Shown piece by piece: positions 6,142-12,525 of a stretch of 14,762 bases of DNA (positions are counted from its first letter, which is position 1; every line of letters begins with the position of its first letter). The position numbers were made by a program, and so were the translations under genes. The stretch lies in assembly GCA_016201685.1 (NCBI GenBank), contig JACQCJ010000007.1, forward strand, positions 1 through 14,762, written 5' to 3'. Source of the DNA: Candidatus Peregrinibacteria bacterium (lineage in GTDB: Bacteria > Patescibacteriota > Gracilibacteria > Peribacterales > Peribacteraceae). The notes under the pieces were generated by a model. The model had not been told where the DNA came from and did not search any database. It saw nothing but the letters and a program-made list of their open reading frames with translations.

Positions 6142-6807
6142 TTACTTCGTCGGGATAAACTGCACATGCACGCCCACGTTCACATCATCCGCGAAGATGC
6201 TCGCAAGGACGGGAGAGGGGACTCCGCTGATGGTGATGCTCGTCTTCACGTCGCCTGTGCTCTTGACGGTGGAGACGAGATGTCTGCGCAGGAAGAGCCC
6301 GAGCATTTTTCCTTTCGTCTGCGTGAAGAGCGTCTTCAGCTTCTGTTGGCCTTCATCGGTGAAGGTGATCTCGACGATACCCGTGGTCGTCGCCGGATCC
6401 GTACCCGCGGCGATCCATTCCACGTCCCTCTCGCCCACTCCTGTCTCCTTAAAGCCTTCGCCTGCGGGAGTCGTGAGATCGGCTGTTTCGCCTTTCTCGA
6501 TCTTCCGCAGGAGCCGGAAGGAGAAGGGGCCTTGCAGCTGCTGCGTCAGTTTCGATTCCAACGTGGGATCGGAGAGCGTCTCCTCGAGAGTCGTTTGCCC
6601 GGCGTTCACCTTCGTCTTCGCCTGCAGCACCTTGGCATTCATGGCTCCGACTCTCCGCGTGATCACCCGCTGCGCGGCCTCGATGAGCAGCGGTCCATGA
6701 GGATCATTGACAGGTACGATCGTGATGCGGTAGCGGACCATGGAAGCGTTTTTGGAGCAGGCCGCGAGCATCAAGGCGACGAAGAGGATTGAGAAGAATT
6801 TTTTCAT
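6142..6807 (-). CDS. Lipoprotein resembling a stand-alone SecD P1 periplasmic domain
   Basis: The 221-residue product has a short lipoprotein signal peptide (MKKFFSILFVALMLAACS) with lipobox LAAC and acylation at Cys17, so it should be anchored outside the cytoplasmic membrane. It has no other membrane segment. Residues 144-180 (IVEITFTDEGQQKLKTLF, then LFLRRHLVST) line up with SecD head residues 536-572 encoded next door (VVQIAFDDEGAKLFQEL, then IFVGGQLVSA). AQRVITRRVGAMNAKV (45-60) resembles the SecD base segment around ERRINALGV. It thus looks like the SecD P1 domain without the channel part, upstream of secD on the same strand. No direct role is known; a partner of SecD is inference. TACACT lies 8 nt before the ATG. 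Confidence 0.85.
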   Translation of the reverse strand: MKKFFSILFVALMLAACSKNASMVRYRITIVPVNDPHGPLLIEAAQRVITRRVGAMNAKVLQAKTKVNAGQTTLEETLSDPTLESKLTQQLQGPFSFRLLRKIEKGETADLTTPAGEGFKETGVGERDVEWIAAGTDPATTTGIVEITFTDEGQQKLKTLFTQTKGKMLGLFLRRHLVSTVKSTGDVKTSITISGVPSPVLASIFADDVNVGVHVQFIPTK

Positions 6808-6815
6808 AGGGAACG

Positions 6816-6844
6816 AGTGTAATAGAGCCCTGGTGTTGCTGCAA
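6816..6844 (-). promoter_or_regulatory. Candidate promoter of the SecD-P1-like lipoprotein
   Basis: TTGCAG and TACACT on the minus strand are separated by 17 nt, and the -10 ends 8 nt before the ATG at 6807. Matches to consensus are modest (3 and 4 of 6). The spacing repeats that seen at other genes here. Confidence 0.35.
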
Positions 6845-6852
6845 ATCTGTCT

Positions 6853-7809
6853 TCATCCAAGTTTCAGCACGGTTCCCGCCCGGATCATCTTCCCGCGCAG
6901 GTCCACTCCTTCCAGCACACATTCTTCGTCGATCACGCAGTCTCGCAGCGTGCAATTCGTGATCGCGCAACGTTCGAAGACGAGCGTGTCGCAGAGCTCG
7001 CTGCCGATGACGCGCGATCCCGCCGCGACCGAGACGCTTCCCGTGCAGGCCGTTGTTTCCAGAGTCGCATCGGCGTCGACGAGCGCTTGCTCCCCCACGA
7101 GCAGCCGATGCGCTTGCAGGTACGATGCGAACGAGCCGATATCCAGCCACGGCTCGTGGAAGGTGAAGCAGTCGACCGCGACGTTTTGGCGCAGCAATTC
7201 CTCGAAGATTCCGCCGACATTCTCGGGCTGCTTCGCGGCGAATTCCCGGACGATCGGCAACGCGGTTCTGGGCAAGATTGAACAGCCGGTGGAGACCAGC
7301 GTAGTCCTCGGTTCCTTCGGTTTCTCCTCGAAGCCGATCACGCGCCTGGAATCACTCGGATCCGTCAGCACCGTCCCGAAGGAGGATGCGTGCGCCAAAT
7401 TCTCGATATCGTGCGCGGCGAGCAGCGCGTGCGGTGGATGGAACGCGCGGAGAAATTCCTCGAGGGAGAATCCCAGGTAATTGTCTCCGGTGAGGAGCAG
7501 GAGATCGTCATCGAGGTGCGATGCCTCGATCCACGCGGCCACCGCCCCCAGCGCTCCGAGCTTGTGCTCGTCCTTGCGCGTCTGCTCAATGATGAGTTCG
7601 ACCGGTCGCTCGATCGTCTCCTTCCATCTGCGGAATCCCTCCGCCAACGCGGCGTTCGTGCTGACCGTCACGGGAATTTCGCTCGGTATCTTCTCGAGCA
7701 GATGCGTGATGATCGTTTTCCCGGCGAGCGGCAGGAGGGGCTTGGCCCGCTTCTCGGTGAGCGGCCACAGGCGCGTGGCGAAGCCGCCGGCTAAGATGAA
7801 GGTTTGCAT
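6853..7809 (-). CDS. Sugar-1-phosphate nucleotidylyltransferase (RmlA/GMP-type) with C-terminal beta-helix
   Basis: The family makes NDP-sugars from sugar-1-phosphate and NTP, here probably for surface polysaccharide. The 318-residue product starts with LAGGFATRLWPLTEKRAKPL, the nucleotide-binding loop plus the conserved Lys-Pro. LLLLTGDNYLG carries the metal-binding Asp109, EEKP is at 161-164, and WLDIGSFASYLQAH (221-234) has the second conserved Asp. Residues 240-318 have hexapeptide-like periodicity ending CVLEGVDLRGKMIRAGTVL, a left-handed beta-helix tail. The sugar and base cannot be told from sequence alone. The gene starts behind its own promoter and ends 45 nt before the lipoprotein gene. 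Confidence 0.9.
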   Translation of the reverse strand: MQTFILAGGFATRLWPLTEKRAKPLLPLAGKTIITHLLEKIPSEIPVTVSTNAALAEGFRRWKETIERPVELIIEQTRKDEHKLGALGAVAAWIEASHLDDDLLLLTGDNYLGFSLEEFLRAFHPPHALLAAHDIENLAHASSFGTVLTDPSDSRRVIGFEEKPKEPRTTLVSTGCSILPRTALPIVREFAAKQPENVGGIFEELLRQNVAVDCFTFHEPWLDIGSFASYLQAHRLLVGEQALVDADATLETTACTGSVSVAAGSRVIGSELCDTLVFERCAITNCTLRDCVIDEECVLEGVDLRGKMIRAGTVLKLG

Positions 7810-7817
7810 TCGCTCGT

Positions 7818-7846
7818 AGCATACTGTCAGATTATCTTGCCGTCAG
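7818..7846 (-). promoter_or_regulatory. Promoter of the nucleotidylyltransferase gene
   Basis: On the minus strand CTGACG (4 of 6 to the -35 consensus), a 17-nt spacer and TATGCT end 8 nt before ATG 7809. This predicts an RNA starting at or within 2 nt of the start codon. It lies just downstream of palindrome R3. Confidence 0.5.
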
Positions 7847-7850
7847 GAGG

Positions 7851-7943
7851 TTGACTGGTTACTGGTTATTAGTTTTTAGTTCTGAAGCATAGCAAGGAAT
7901 GCGCTTTTCTTCAAACCAATAACCAGTAACCAAAAACCAAAAC
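7851..7943. repeat. Heptamer palindrome R3 (ACCAGTA unit)
   Basis: The left arm has 7-mers GACTGGT, TACTGGT, TATTAGT, TTTTAGT (7853-7880). The right arm has ACCAATA, ACCAGTA, ACCAAAA, ACCAAAA (7915-7942), their reverse complements with unit-by-unit variation. About 34 nt separate the arms. It fills the gap between two genes on the minus strand and ends 3 nt from the stop of the upstream one. Confidence 0.85.
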
Positions 7944-7946
7944 CCA

Positions 7947-8747
7947 TCAGAAGAACCATTCCCACCACTTCCTCTGCGGGCTCACCACCGTCACCGCGTG
8001 GCCTTCGAGCGATTCGATCTTCTCATCTCGTTCGACGATGCCGAACACCGAGGGCAGGACCATGTAGGTGATCCCGCGGCTGCGGCAAGCGGAGAGCAGG
8101 TTCAACGATTGTTCGAGATCGCTGCACTGGATGACGTGGGTAATGCGTTCCTGCACGAGGACATCGTCGAGTTTGTTGAGCTTGCCGCGGATCGGGACGC
8201 TTTCGATTTCCTGTTCCTTGACGCCGAGGCCATCGAGGATCGCGACGGGGAAGAGGGGATTGCGACTGCACTTCAGGAGTGCGATCAAGCGACGGGATTC
8301 CCTCGTCACGCCTATGATCAGGGTCGGGAACTGCGGCGGGTCTTTCGTGAGCGCGATCCGCAGCATCGTCTCGAAGAGGACGTGCCAGATCCACGTCGCC
8401 CCCGCGCTGATCGCGAATGCGAAGACGATCAAGAGCCGACTGAAGAAGACGTCGTACAGGAAGTAGTACAGGAGAGCGAAGAGCGCGCACCCGACGATCG
8501 AAGCGTAGGCGATGTACGCGAGATTGCGCAGTGTCTTCTGGCGTCTTCCCAGCGCAAATGTCCGCGTCGTTGCGAGTACAAGAAGCCAGAAGGGAGACGC
8601 GAGGGCCGCCGCCGCAATGAAAGGAGCGAAGGGAAAGTCGCTCGAGAAGATGAACCCCACGCGCAGGAAGTACGCGAGTGCGAAACTTCCAAGGAAAAGA
8701 AGGAGATCGGAAAGCAGCCAGAGCAGGAGGAGGAAGCGGTAGCGCAC
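7947..8747 (-). CDS. Membrane protein like the N-terminal, non-catalytic half of polyprenyl glycosylphosphotransferases
   Basis: The 266-residue product has about four membrane helices in the first 130 residues (LLLLWLLSDLLLFLGSFALA is the first). A cytosolic Rossmann-like CoA_binding_3 domain follows (FPTLIIGVTRESRRLIALL, ITHVIQCSDLEQSLNLLSAC, ITYMVLPSVFGIV). WcaJ/WbaP and FlaA1/CapD proteins share this N-terminal design and then continue into a catalytic domain. Here the protein stops right after IESLEGHAVTVVSP, where the sugar-transferase domain should begin, and palindrome R3 starts 3 nt later. It may be a truncated enzyme or a regulatory partner. GTG 8747 is chosen because TATAAT ends only 6 nt upstream; a longer frame to 8846 has no family content. 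Confidence 0.8.
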   Translation of the reverse strand: MRYRFLLLLWLLSDLLLFLGSFALAYFLRVGFIFSSDFPFAPFIAAAALASPFWLLVLATTRTFALGRRQKTLRNLAYIAYASIVGCALFALLYYFLYDVFFSRLLIVFAFAISAGATWIWHVLFETMLRIALTKDPPQFPTLIIGVTRESRRLIALLKCSRNPLFPVAILDGLGVKEQEIESVPIRGKLNKLDDVLVQERITHVIQCSDLEQSLNLLSACRSRGITYMVLPSVFGIVERDEKIESLEGHAVTVVSPQRKWWEWFF

Positions 8748-8753
8748 GGGGGG

Positions 8754-8759
8754 ATTATA
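8754..8759 (-). promoter_or_regulatory. -10 box directly before GTG 8747
   Basis: On the minus strand a perfect TATAAT is followed by six C residues and then GTG. Transcription would begin at or next to the GTG, giving a leaderless mRNA. No clear -35 is visible. Confidence 0.6.
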
Positions 8760-8814
8760 GCTGCCTGGAGAGAAACTGGTGTAATGAAAAGAACCATCGG
8801 AGGCAATCAGGGGA

Positions 8815-8945
8815 AAAGCGCCAAGCACCAAGATCTCAGAAGCCAAACAATTCGTGAATCATCAAGAAACGTTTGAACATTCAAACCTGGTTTCTTTATG
8901 AATTGTTTGGAAGTTGGCTGCTTGGCACTTGGTACTTTTCTGCGA
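8815..8945. repeat. Heptamer palindrome R4 (AGCACCA unit)
   Basis: The left arm reads AGCGCCA, AGCACCA, AGATCTC, AGAAGCC, AAACAAT (8817-8851). The right arm reads GAATTGT, TTGGAAG, TTGGCTG, CTTGGCA, CTTGGTA (8900-8934). The centre holds nested inverted repeats, AAGAAAC/GTTTCTT around GTTTGAA/TTCAAAC, so the whole stretch can fold into one long hairpin. It shares a 17-nt and a 23-nt exact block with R5 (8838-8854 and 8895-8917). Confidence 0.85.
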
Positions 8946-8962
8946 ACGCATGCGTTTCTCCT

Positions 8963-9841
8963 TCACCGCTCCGTCACCCGCACATCATCTCCCTTCCAGG
9001 TGTACCCGAGCAACGTCGCGTCCCAGGGAATGTTCCCGTCCCACGTCTGCGCGCTCTGCGCGACCTTCGGCGGGGAGGGGAATTCCTCCTTCTCGATCCA
9101 CGCGAGCTTGGCGGCCAGTGCCTTGTTCTTCGTCGCTCTCCTGCGGAAATCGTCGCCGCGGAGCACGTAGTAGGTCGCCGTCTCCGCGATGTCCTCGAAA
9201 CAATTGGTCTTCGCGTAGCCGGTCACGAAGTTGCTCGCTTTGCTGCCCGCGCGCTTCGACGTCGCATTCTTCCAATCGATGCGATAGAAAGCCAGCACGG
9301 GATTGTCCTTGTAAATGGGATCGCCGTTATTCTGGAATTCGCTGTTCCCGCTCGCGATGGTCTGTGCAAGACATCCCAAGCTGAAGAAGTGCCCCAGTCC
9401 CTCGTGCATGAGGACCGCCCGGCGTTCCTGCATGGGGTGCCTGCCATCGAGGATGATCGACGATGCCCCGGCGTACCCGCGGCTCGGGAGCTTGCCGTCG
9501 TAGCGGACGATGAACGTTTGGAGTTTCCTCCGGCAGCTGGAGGGGAGGAGCCTCAACACCTCGTTCGCCATAAGCCTGTCTTCGTCATGAATGTCGGGCT
9601 CGAGGAGAGGCGGGAGGATTGCGGGGACGCGAGGATAGGGCGAGACGCCGCTCGGTTCCGGTGCGGGATGTGTGGAGATCGATGATACCGATTGCATTGT
9701 GGGAATGACGGTTCTCGGCACTATTGCTGAGGCTGCACTTGCGGACGGCAATCTGCGTGCTACCCTGATCTCGCCATTCACTGCGAGGAGTGATGCCGCG
9801 ACGAGGCCCCCGATGAGCAGGAAGCGACAGGTTCTCTTCAT
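8963..9841 (-). CDS. Secreted or membrane-anchored metallopeptidase-like protein (HEGLGH motif)
   Basis: The 292-residue product starts with a signal peptide or anchor (FLLIGGLVAASLLAVNG), then a Pro/Ser-rich linker to about 85. The core has VLMHEGLGHFFSLG with His146, Glu147 and His151, and GYAKTNCFEDIAETATYYVL with Glu216. The order (His-Glu-His, then Y-A-x-T-N and E-D-x-A-E) is that of zincin peptidases, where a downstream glutamate completes the zinc site. The spacing here is HExxxH instead of the standard HExxH, so activity is uncertain. I do not recognise the exact family. ATG 9841 is chosen over an in-frame TTG at 9856 because it opens a clean signal peptide and stands 15 nt after a TATAAA. 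Confidence 0.7.
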   Translation of the reverse strand: MKRTCRFLLIGGLVAASLLAVNGEIRVARRLPSASAASAIVPRTVIPTMQSVSSISTHPAPEPSGVSPYPRVPAILPPLLEPDIHDEDRLMANEVLRLLPSSCRRKLQTFIVRYDGKLPSRGYAGASSIILDGRHPMQERRAVLMHEGLGHFFSLGCLAQTIASGNSEFQNNGDPIYKDNPVLAFYRIDWKNATSKRAGSKASNFVTGYAKTNCFEDIAETATYYVLRGDDFRRRATKNKALAAKLAWIEKEEFPSPPKVAQSAQTWDGNIPWDATLLGYTWKGDDVRVTER

Positions 9842-9856
9842 GGGCAAAAGGTGCAA

Positions 9857-9869
9857 TTTATATTACATT
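9857..9869. promoter_or_regulatory. Overlapping divergent -10 boxes
   Basis: The two start codons (9841 minus, 9879 plus) are only 37 bp apart. One AT-rich patch gives TATAAA on the minus strand (9857-9862) and TATATT (9859-9864) or TACATT (9864-9869) on the plus strand. The peptidase gene and the rRNA methyltransferase gene probably share this patch and compete for polymerase. Confidence 0.45.
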
Positions 9870-9878
9870 TCTTCTTTA

Positions 9879-11330
9879 ATGTCAATACCCGAAACGGCTG
9901 TCTCTCCCGGGCAGCAGCACACGGTCACCATTGAAAAACTGACGTTCGGAGGGTCCGGTTTGGCTCATATCGACGGGCTGCCGATCTTCGTACCGGATTC
10001 GATTCCTGGGCAGCAGCTCGAGATCGTCATCATCAAGCGCAAGGATTCTTTCGCGGAGGCAAAGATCCATCGCGTGCTGCGCAAGGCCAAGGATGAGATC
10101 CAGCCCCGCTGCCCGCACTTCCACGACTGCGGCGGATGCGTGTGGCAGAACCTCCCCTACAACAGGCAGATCGAATACAAGGAGGAGATCGTCCGCGAGA
10201 CGCTTTCGCATCTCACCCCCATCGACGAGGCCGATCGCGCGAAGCTGCCGGGCCGCGTGCTCGGCATCATCCCGAGTCCGCAAGTGTTCCACTATCGCAA
10301 CAAGATGGAATTCAGTTTCGGGTATGCCTCCATGCGCAGCGAGGAACGCGGGGGACGCCGGATGTACTTTGACGAAGAGCCGACGATCGGCTTCCATCAA
10401 CCCGGCCAGTGGGCGACGGTGCTGCCCATCAACGAGTGCCACCTCTACGACGAGCAAGTGGACATGCTGCTTTCCTCCGTCCGCCGCTTCATGCAGGAGC
10501 GCAAACTCACGGTCTACAATCCCAAGACGCAGAAGGGGATGCTGCGCACCCTGCTCCTGCGTCGCGGCGTCCACACCGGCGAGCAGATGATTTGCTTTCT
10601 GCTGCAGGCGCGCAAAAAGGATCTCGAGCCGCTCTTCCAGGAGTTTCTCCGCGCCTTCAGCGGACGTCCCAACCTTGCATCGCTCCTCATCGTCGAGCAT
10701 CTGGGGCTCCACGACCGGCCGGAGTTCCCCAAGGTCCACTGCCTCACGGGCAAGACGACCATCACCGAGCGGCTCTTCGATCTCACCTTCGAGATCTCGC
10801 CGTTCTCCTTCTTCCAGACCAACACGCTTGCGGCCGAGAAGCTCTACCGCGCCATCGCCGACGCCGCCGATCTCTTGCAGCGCGATACCCTCCTGGATGC
10901 CTACTGCGGCATGGGGACGATCGGGCAGTACCTCGCGCGCTTCTGCCAGAAAGTCGTGGGGGTGGAGAGCCACCCCTCGGCCATCGAGGATGCGCTCAAG
11001 AGCGCGGGGAAGAACAAGATCGGGAACATCAGCTTCTACAAGGGGAGAGCGGAGCAAGTGCTTCACCAGCAACTCAAGCCCGGGGGCAAGTACGCCTTCA
11101 GCACGGTCGTTGTCGATCCTCCGCGTGCAGGGCTCCATCCCCGCGCCCGCGACGCCATTCTGGAGCACACGCCCGGCAAGATCGTCTACGTCTCGTGCAA
11201 TACGGCCACCTTCGCGCGCGATCTCGGTGACTTCCTCAAGGCGGGCTACGAATTGCGCACGGTCCAGCCGGTGGATCTGTTTCCGCATACGGCGCATATC
11301 GAGACGGTGGCGTTGATGCAGAGAAAATAG
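9879..11330 (+). CDS. rlmD: 23S rRNA (uracil-5-)-methyltransferase, RlmD/RumA type
   Basis: This enzyme group makes 5-methyluridine in 23S rRNA using SAM; TrmA and RlmC are close relatives, so the exact site is inferred. The 483-residue product has a TRAM domain (about 11-66, IEKLTFGGSGLAHIDGLPIFV) and an iron-sulfur site CPHFHDCGGC (Cys78, 84, 87) with a fourth Cys187 in INECHLYD. The SAM motif DAYCGMGTIGQYLA is at 340-353 and DPPRAGLHP at 413-421. Catalytic Cys440 lies in YVSCNTATFARDL and the general base Glu475 in PHTAHIETVALM. ATG 9879 is chosen since the longer frame upstream runs through the divergent gene's signal-peptide region. Confidence 0.93.
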   Translation: MSIPETAVSPGQQHTVTIEKLTFGGSGLAHIDGLPIFVPDSIPGQQLEIVIIKRKDSFAEAKIHRVLRKAKDEIQPRCPHFHDCGGCVWQNLPYNRQIEYKEEIVRETLSHLTPIDEADRAKLPGRVLGIIPSPQVFHYRNKMEFSFGYASMRSEERGGRRMYFDEEPTIGFHQPGQWATVLPINECHLYDEQVDMLLSSVRRFMQERKLTVYNPKTQKGMLRTLLLRRGVHTGEQMICFLLQARKKDLEPLFQEFLRAFSGRPNLASLLIVEHLGLHDRPEFPKVHCLTGKTTITERLFDLTFEISPFSFFQTNTLAAEKLYRAIADAADLLQRDTLLDAYCGMGTIGQYLARFCQKVVGVESHPSAIEDALKSAGKNKIGNISFYKGRAEQVLHQQLKPGGKYAFSTVVVDPPRAGLHPRARDAILEHTPGKIVYVSCNTATFARDLGDFLKAGYELRTVQPVDLFPHTAHIETVALMQRK

Positions 11331-11340
11331 ATCGCGCATG

Positions 11341-11470
11341 AAGTGCCAAAGGCCAAGTACCAGAAGCCAAACAATTCGATAACGATCAGGAGTTCAAGAT
11401 TCAATCACTTGATTCCTTGATGTTTTATGAATTGTTTGGAAGTTGGTGCCTTGGAATTTGATATTTTTCT
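11341..11470. repeat. Heptamer palindrome R5, related to R4
   Basis: The left arm reads AAGTGCC, AAAGGCC, AAGTACC, AGAAGCC, AAACAAT (11341-11375). The right arm reads GAATTGT, TTGGAAG, TTGGTGC, CTTGGAA (from 11429). It shares AGAAGCCAAACAATTCG (11362-11378) and a 23-nt block (11424-11446) with R4, in the same orientation, while the central loop differs. It fills most of the rlmD-rlmH gap. Confidence 0.85.
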
Positions 11471-11500
11471 GCGATCACACACGTTGTACCATTCCTTCCT

Positions 11501-11965
11501 ATGCAGCGCGTCATCTTCCTCTCCATCGGCCGCATGAAGACTTCCTGGATTGCCGAGGGGTGCAGGCAGTTCACCTCGCGCCTCGCGCGCGTCATTGATT
11601 TCACGACCGTCGAGATCCCGGCAAGCCGCAACTTCGATCCGCTGAAGCAAGTTCAAGAAGAATCCGCCGCCATTCTCGAGAAACTGGAGCGCCTGAAGGG
11701 CGATATCTGGCTCCTTGACGTGCGTGGGAAGGAGATGAGCTCGGAAACATTCGCAAAGGCTGTCGAAGTGGCAAAGGATGCCGGCCGCACGATGATTTTC
11801 ATTCTCGGGGGTGCGTACGGCGTGAGCGATGCCGTGCGCGCGAGCGCCGACACGGTTCTCCGATTGAGCCCCATGACCTTCCCGCATGAATTTTGCTGTT
11901 TGGTTTTTTTGGAACAGTTGTACCGAGCGACGGAGATCCAGAGGAATAGTGGGTATCACCATTAG
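11501..11965 (+). CDS. rlmH: 23S rRNA (pseudouridine1915-N3)-methyltransferase RlmH
   Basis: RlmH is a small SPOUT methyltransferase that modifies pseudouridine 1915 of helix 69 on assembled 70S ribosomes. The 154-residue product has the family length. It has ERLKGDIWLLDVRGKEMSSE in the middle, the SAM loop FILGGAYGVSDAVR, and the conserved end LSPMTFPHEFCCLVFLEQLYRATEI with terminal GYHH. There is no Shine-Dalgarno; TACCAT ends 8 nt before the ATG, and R5 lies just upstream. The TAG stop is the first three bases of palindrome R6. Confidence 0.96.
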   Translation: MQRVIFLSIGRMKTSWIAEGCRQFTSRLARVIDFTTVEIPASRNFDPLKQVQEESAAILEKLERLKGDIWLLDVRGKEMSSETFAKAVEVAKDAGRTMIFILGGAYGVSDAVRASADTVLRLSPMTFPHEFCCLVFLEQLYRATEIQRNSGYHH

Positions 11966-12050
11966 GGCTAGGGCTAGGATTGGGGCTGGGAATTGGTACA
12001 TGAATAAACTGACTCATTTCACCTAGCCCTAGCCCTATTTCCTAGCCCTT
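11963..12050. repeat. Hexamer palindrome R6 (TAGGGC unit)
   Basis: The left arm has 6-mers TAGGGC, TAGGGC, TAGGAT, TGGGGC, TGGGAA (11963-11992). The right arm (12021-12050) has the complementary CCTAGC/CCCTAT type units. Arms are about 28 nt apart. It has the same design as the heptamer palindromes but a 6-nt period. It begins exactly in the rlmH stop codon. Confidence 0.8.
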
Positions 12051-12089
12051 CTCCATTCAAGCTTTCTTTGCGCCCAACTCCGTTCATCC

Positions 12090-12095
12090 TATAAT
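12090..12095 (+). promoter_or_regulatory. Probable -10 box of the tRNA-Glu transcript
   Basis: A perfect TATAAT with a poor -35 (TTGCGC, 16-nt spacer). The start would be near 12102, leaving an 85-nt leader that contains the hairpin at 12111-12139. No better -10 stands closer to the tRNA. Confidence 0.45.
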
Positions 12096-12110
12096 CCCCG
12101 CCTCTGGCCT

Positions 12111-12139
12111 CATCGTCCTTCGGTAGGCTCAGGACGATG
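12111..12139. repeat. CCTTCG...GCTCAGGAC hairpin repeat, copy 1
   Basis: CATCGTCCT and AGGACGATG form a perfect 9-bp stem around an 11-nt loop. The core CCTTCG...GCTCAGGAC recurs at 14334-14353. There is no T-tract, so it is a repeat rather than a terminator. Confidence 0.7.
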
Positions 12140-12186
12140 TCGCAGATCAAAAATTGACTGTAGTTTATTGTTCATTTTTCATCCAC

Positions 12187-12261
12187 GGCCTCATCGTCTA
12201 ACGGTTAGGACAGCAGGTTCTCATCCTGCAAATCGGGGTTCAATTCCCCGTGAGGCTGCCA
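12187..12261 (+). tRNA. tRNA-Glu (anticodon CTC)
   Basis: A 75-nt cloverleaf. Acceptor GGCCTCA pairs with TGAGGCT (first pair G-U). The anticodon stem GCAGG/CCTGC encloses loop TTCTCAT with CTC at the anticodon, reading GAG. The T arm is CGGGG TTCAATT CCCCG. The discriminator is G and the CCA end is encoded (12259-12261). The D arm, GTCTAACGGTTAGGAC, is typical of bacterial tRNA-Glu. An IS5-type transposase remnant begins about 20 nt downstream. Confidence 0.96.
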
Positions 12262-12280
12262 CGTAAAATCGCTCGCGGCG

Positions 12281-12420
12281 GCACGCGACCCTGGGATGGA
12301 AGACGCCATCTACGACCGCACCTCGTTCCAGAAATTTCTGGGGATCGATCTCCTCGCAGATGTCGTGGATCTCTGTTTTCTTCTCGCAATGCATCGAAGA
12401 ACATGCTTCGAATGCTTTCC
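12281..12420 (+). pseudogene. IS5-family transposase remnant (N-terminal domain)
   Basis: The frame starting ARDPGMEDAIYDRTSFQKFLGIDLLAD matches the InsH/DUF772 N-terminal region of IS5 and IS1182 transposases (typically MEDALYD..S...F.GIDL). The following PDxTTxxxFRxLLEEH part is lost in this frame. A weak echo, FFSQCIEEHASNAF, appears in the next frame after about 12360. No catalytic DDE part follows and no terminal repeats are seen, so this is a frameshifted fragment beside the tRNA gene. Confidence 0.5.
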
Positions 12421-12490
12421 GGCGAAGTACGTGGCACGGCGTTTCGCTCCATGCGTTCCGTCATAGATTTCCTGGAGGAGGAGAAAATGT

Positions 12491-12519
12491 TTGCAACGCA
12501 AACGCGATACTTCTATACT
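12491..12519 (+). promoter_or_regulatory. Promoter of the small gene / toxin pair
   Basis: TTGCAA, a 17-nt spacer and TATACT (5 of 6), with the -10 ending exactly 6 nt before ATG 12526. This predicts a leaderless transcript starting at or next to the ATG. Confidence 0.55.
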
Positions 12520-12525
12520 TCGACC

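Noticed and set aside
9882..11339. A 485-codon minus-strand frame opposite the rlmD-like gene
   Set aside because: Mirror-frame composition; the plus strand has all methyltransferase motifs.
11963..12050. TAGGGC units as a linear-chromosome telomere
   Set aside because: It is internal between two housekeeping genes, short and palindromic.
12154..12182. TTGACT as a -35 box directly before tRNA-Glu
   Set aside because: No acceptable -10 hexamer at 16-18 nt; the upstream TATAAT at 12090 fits better.
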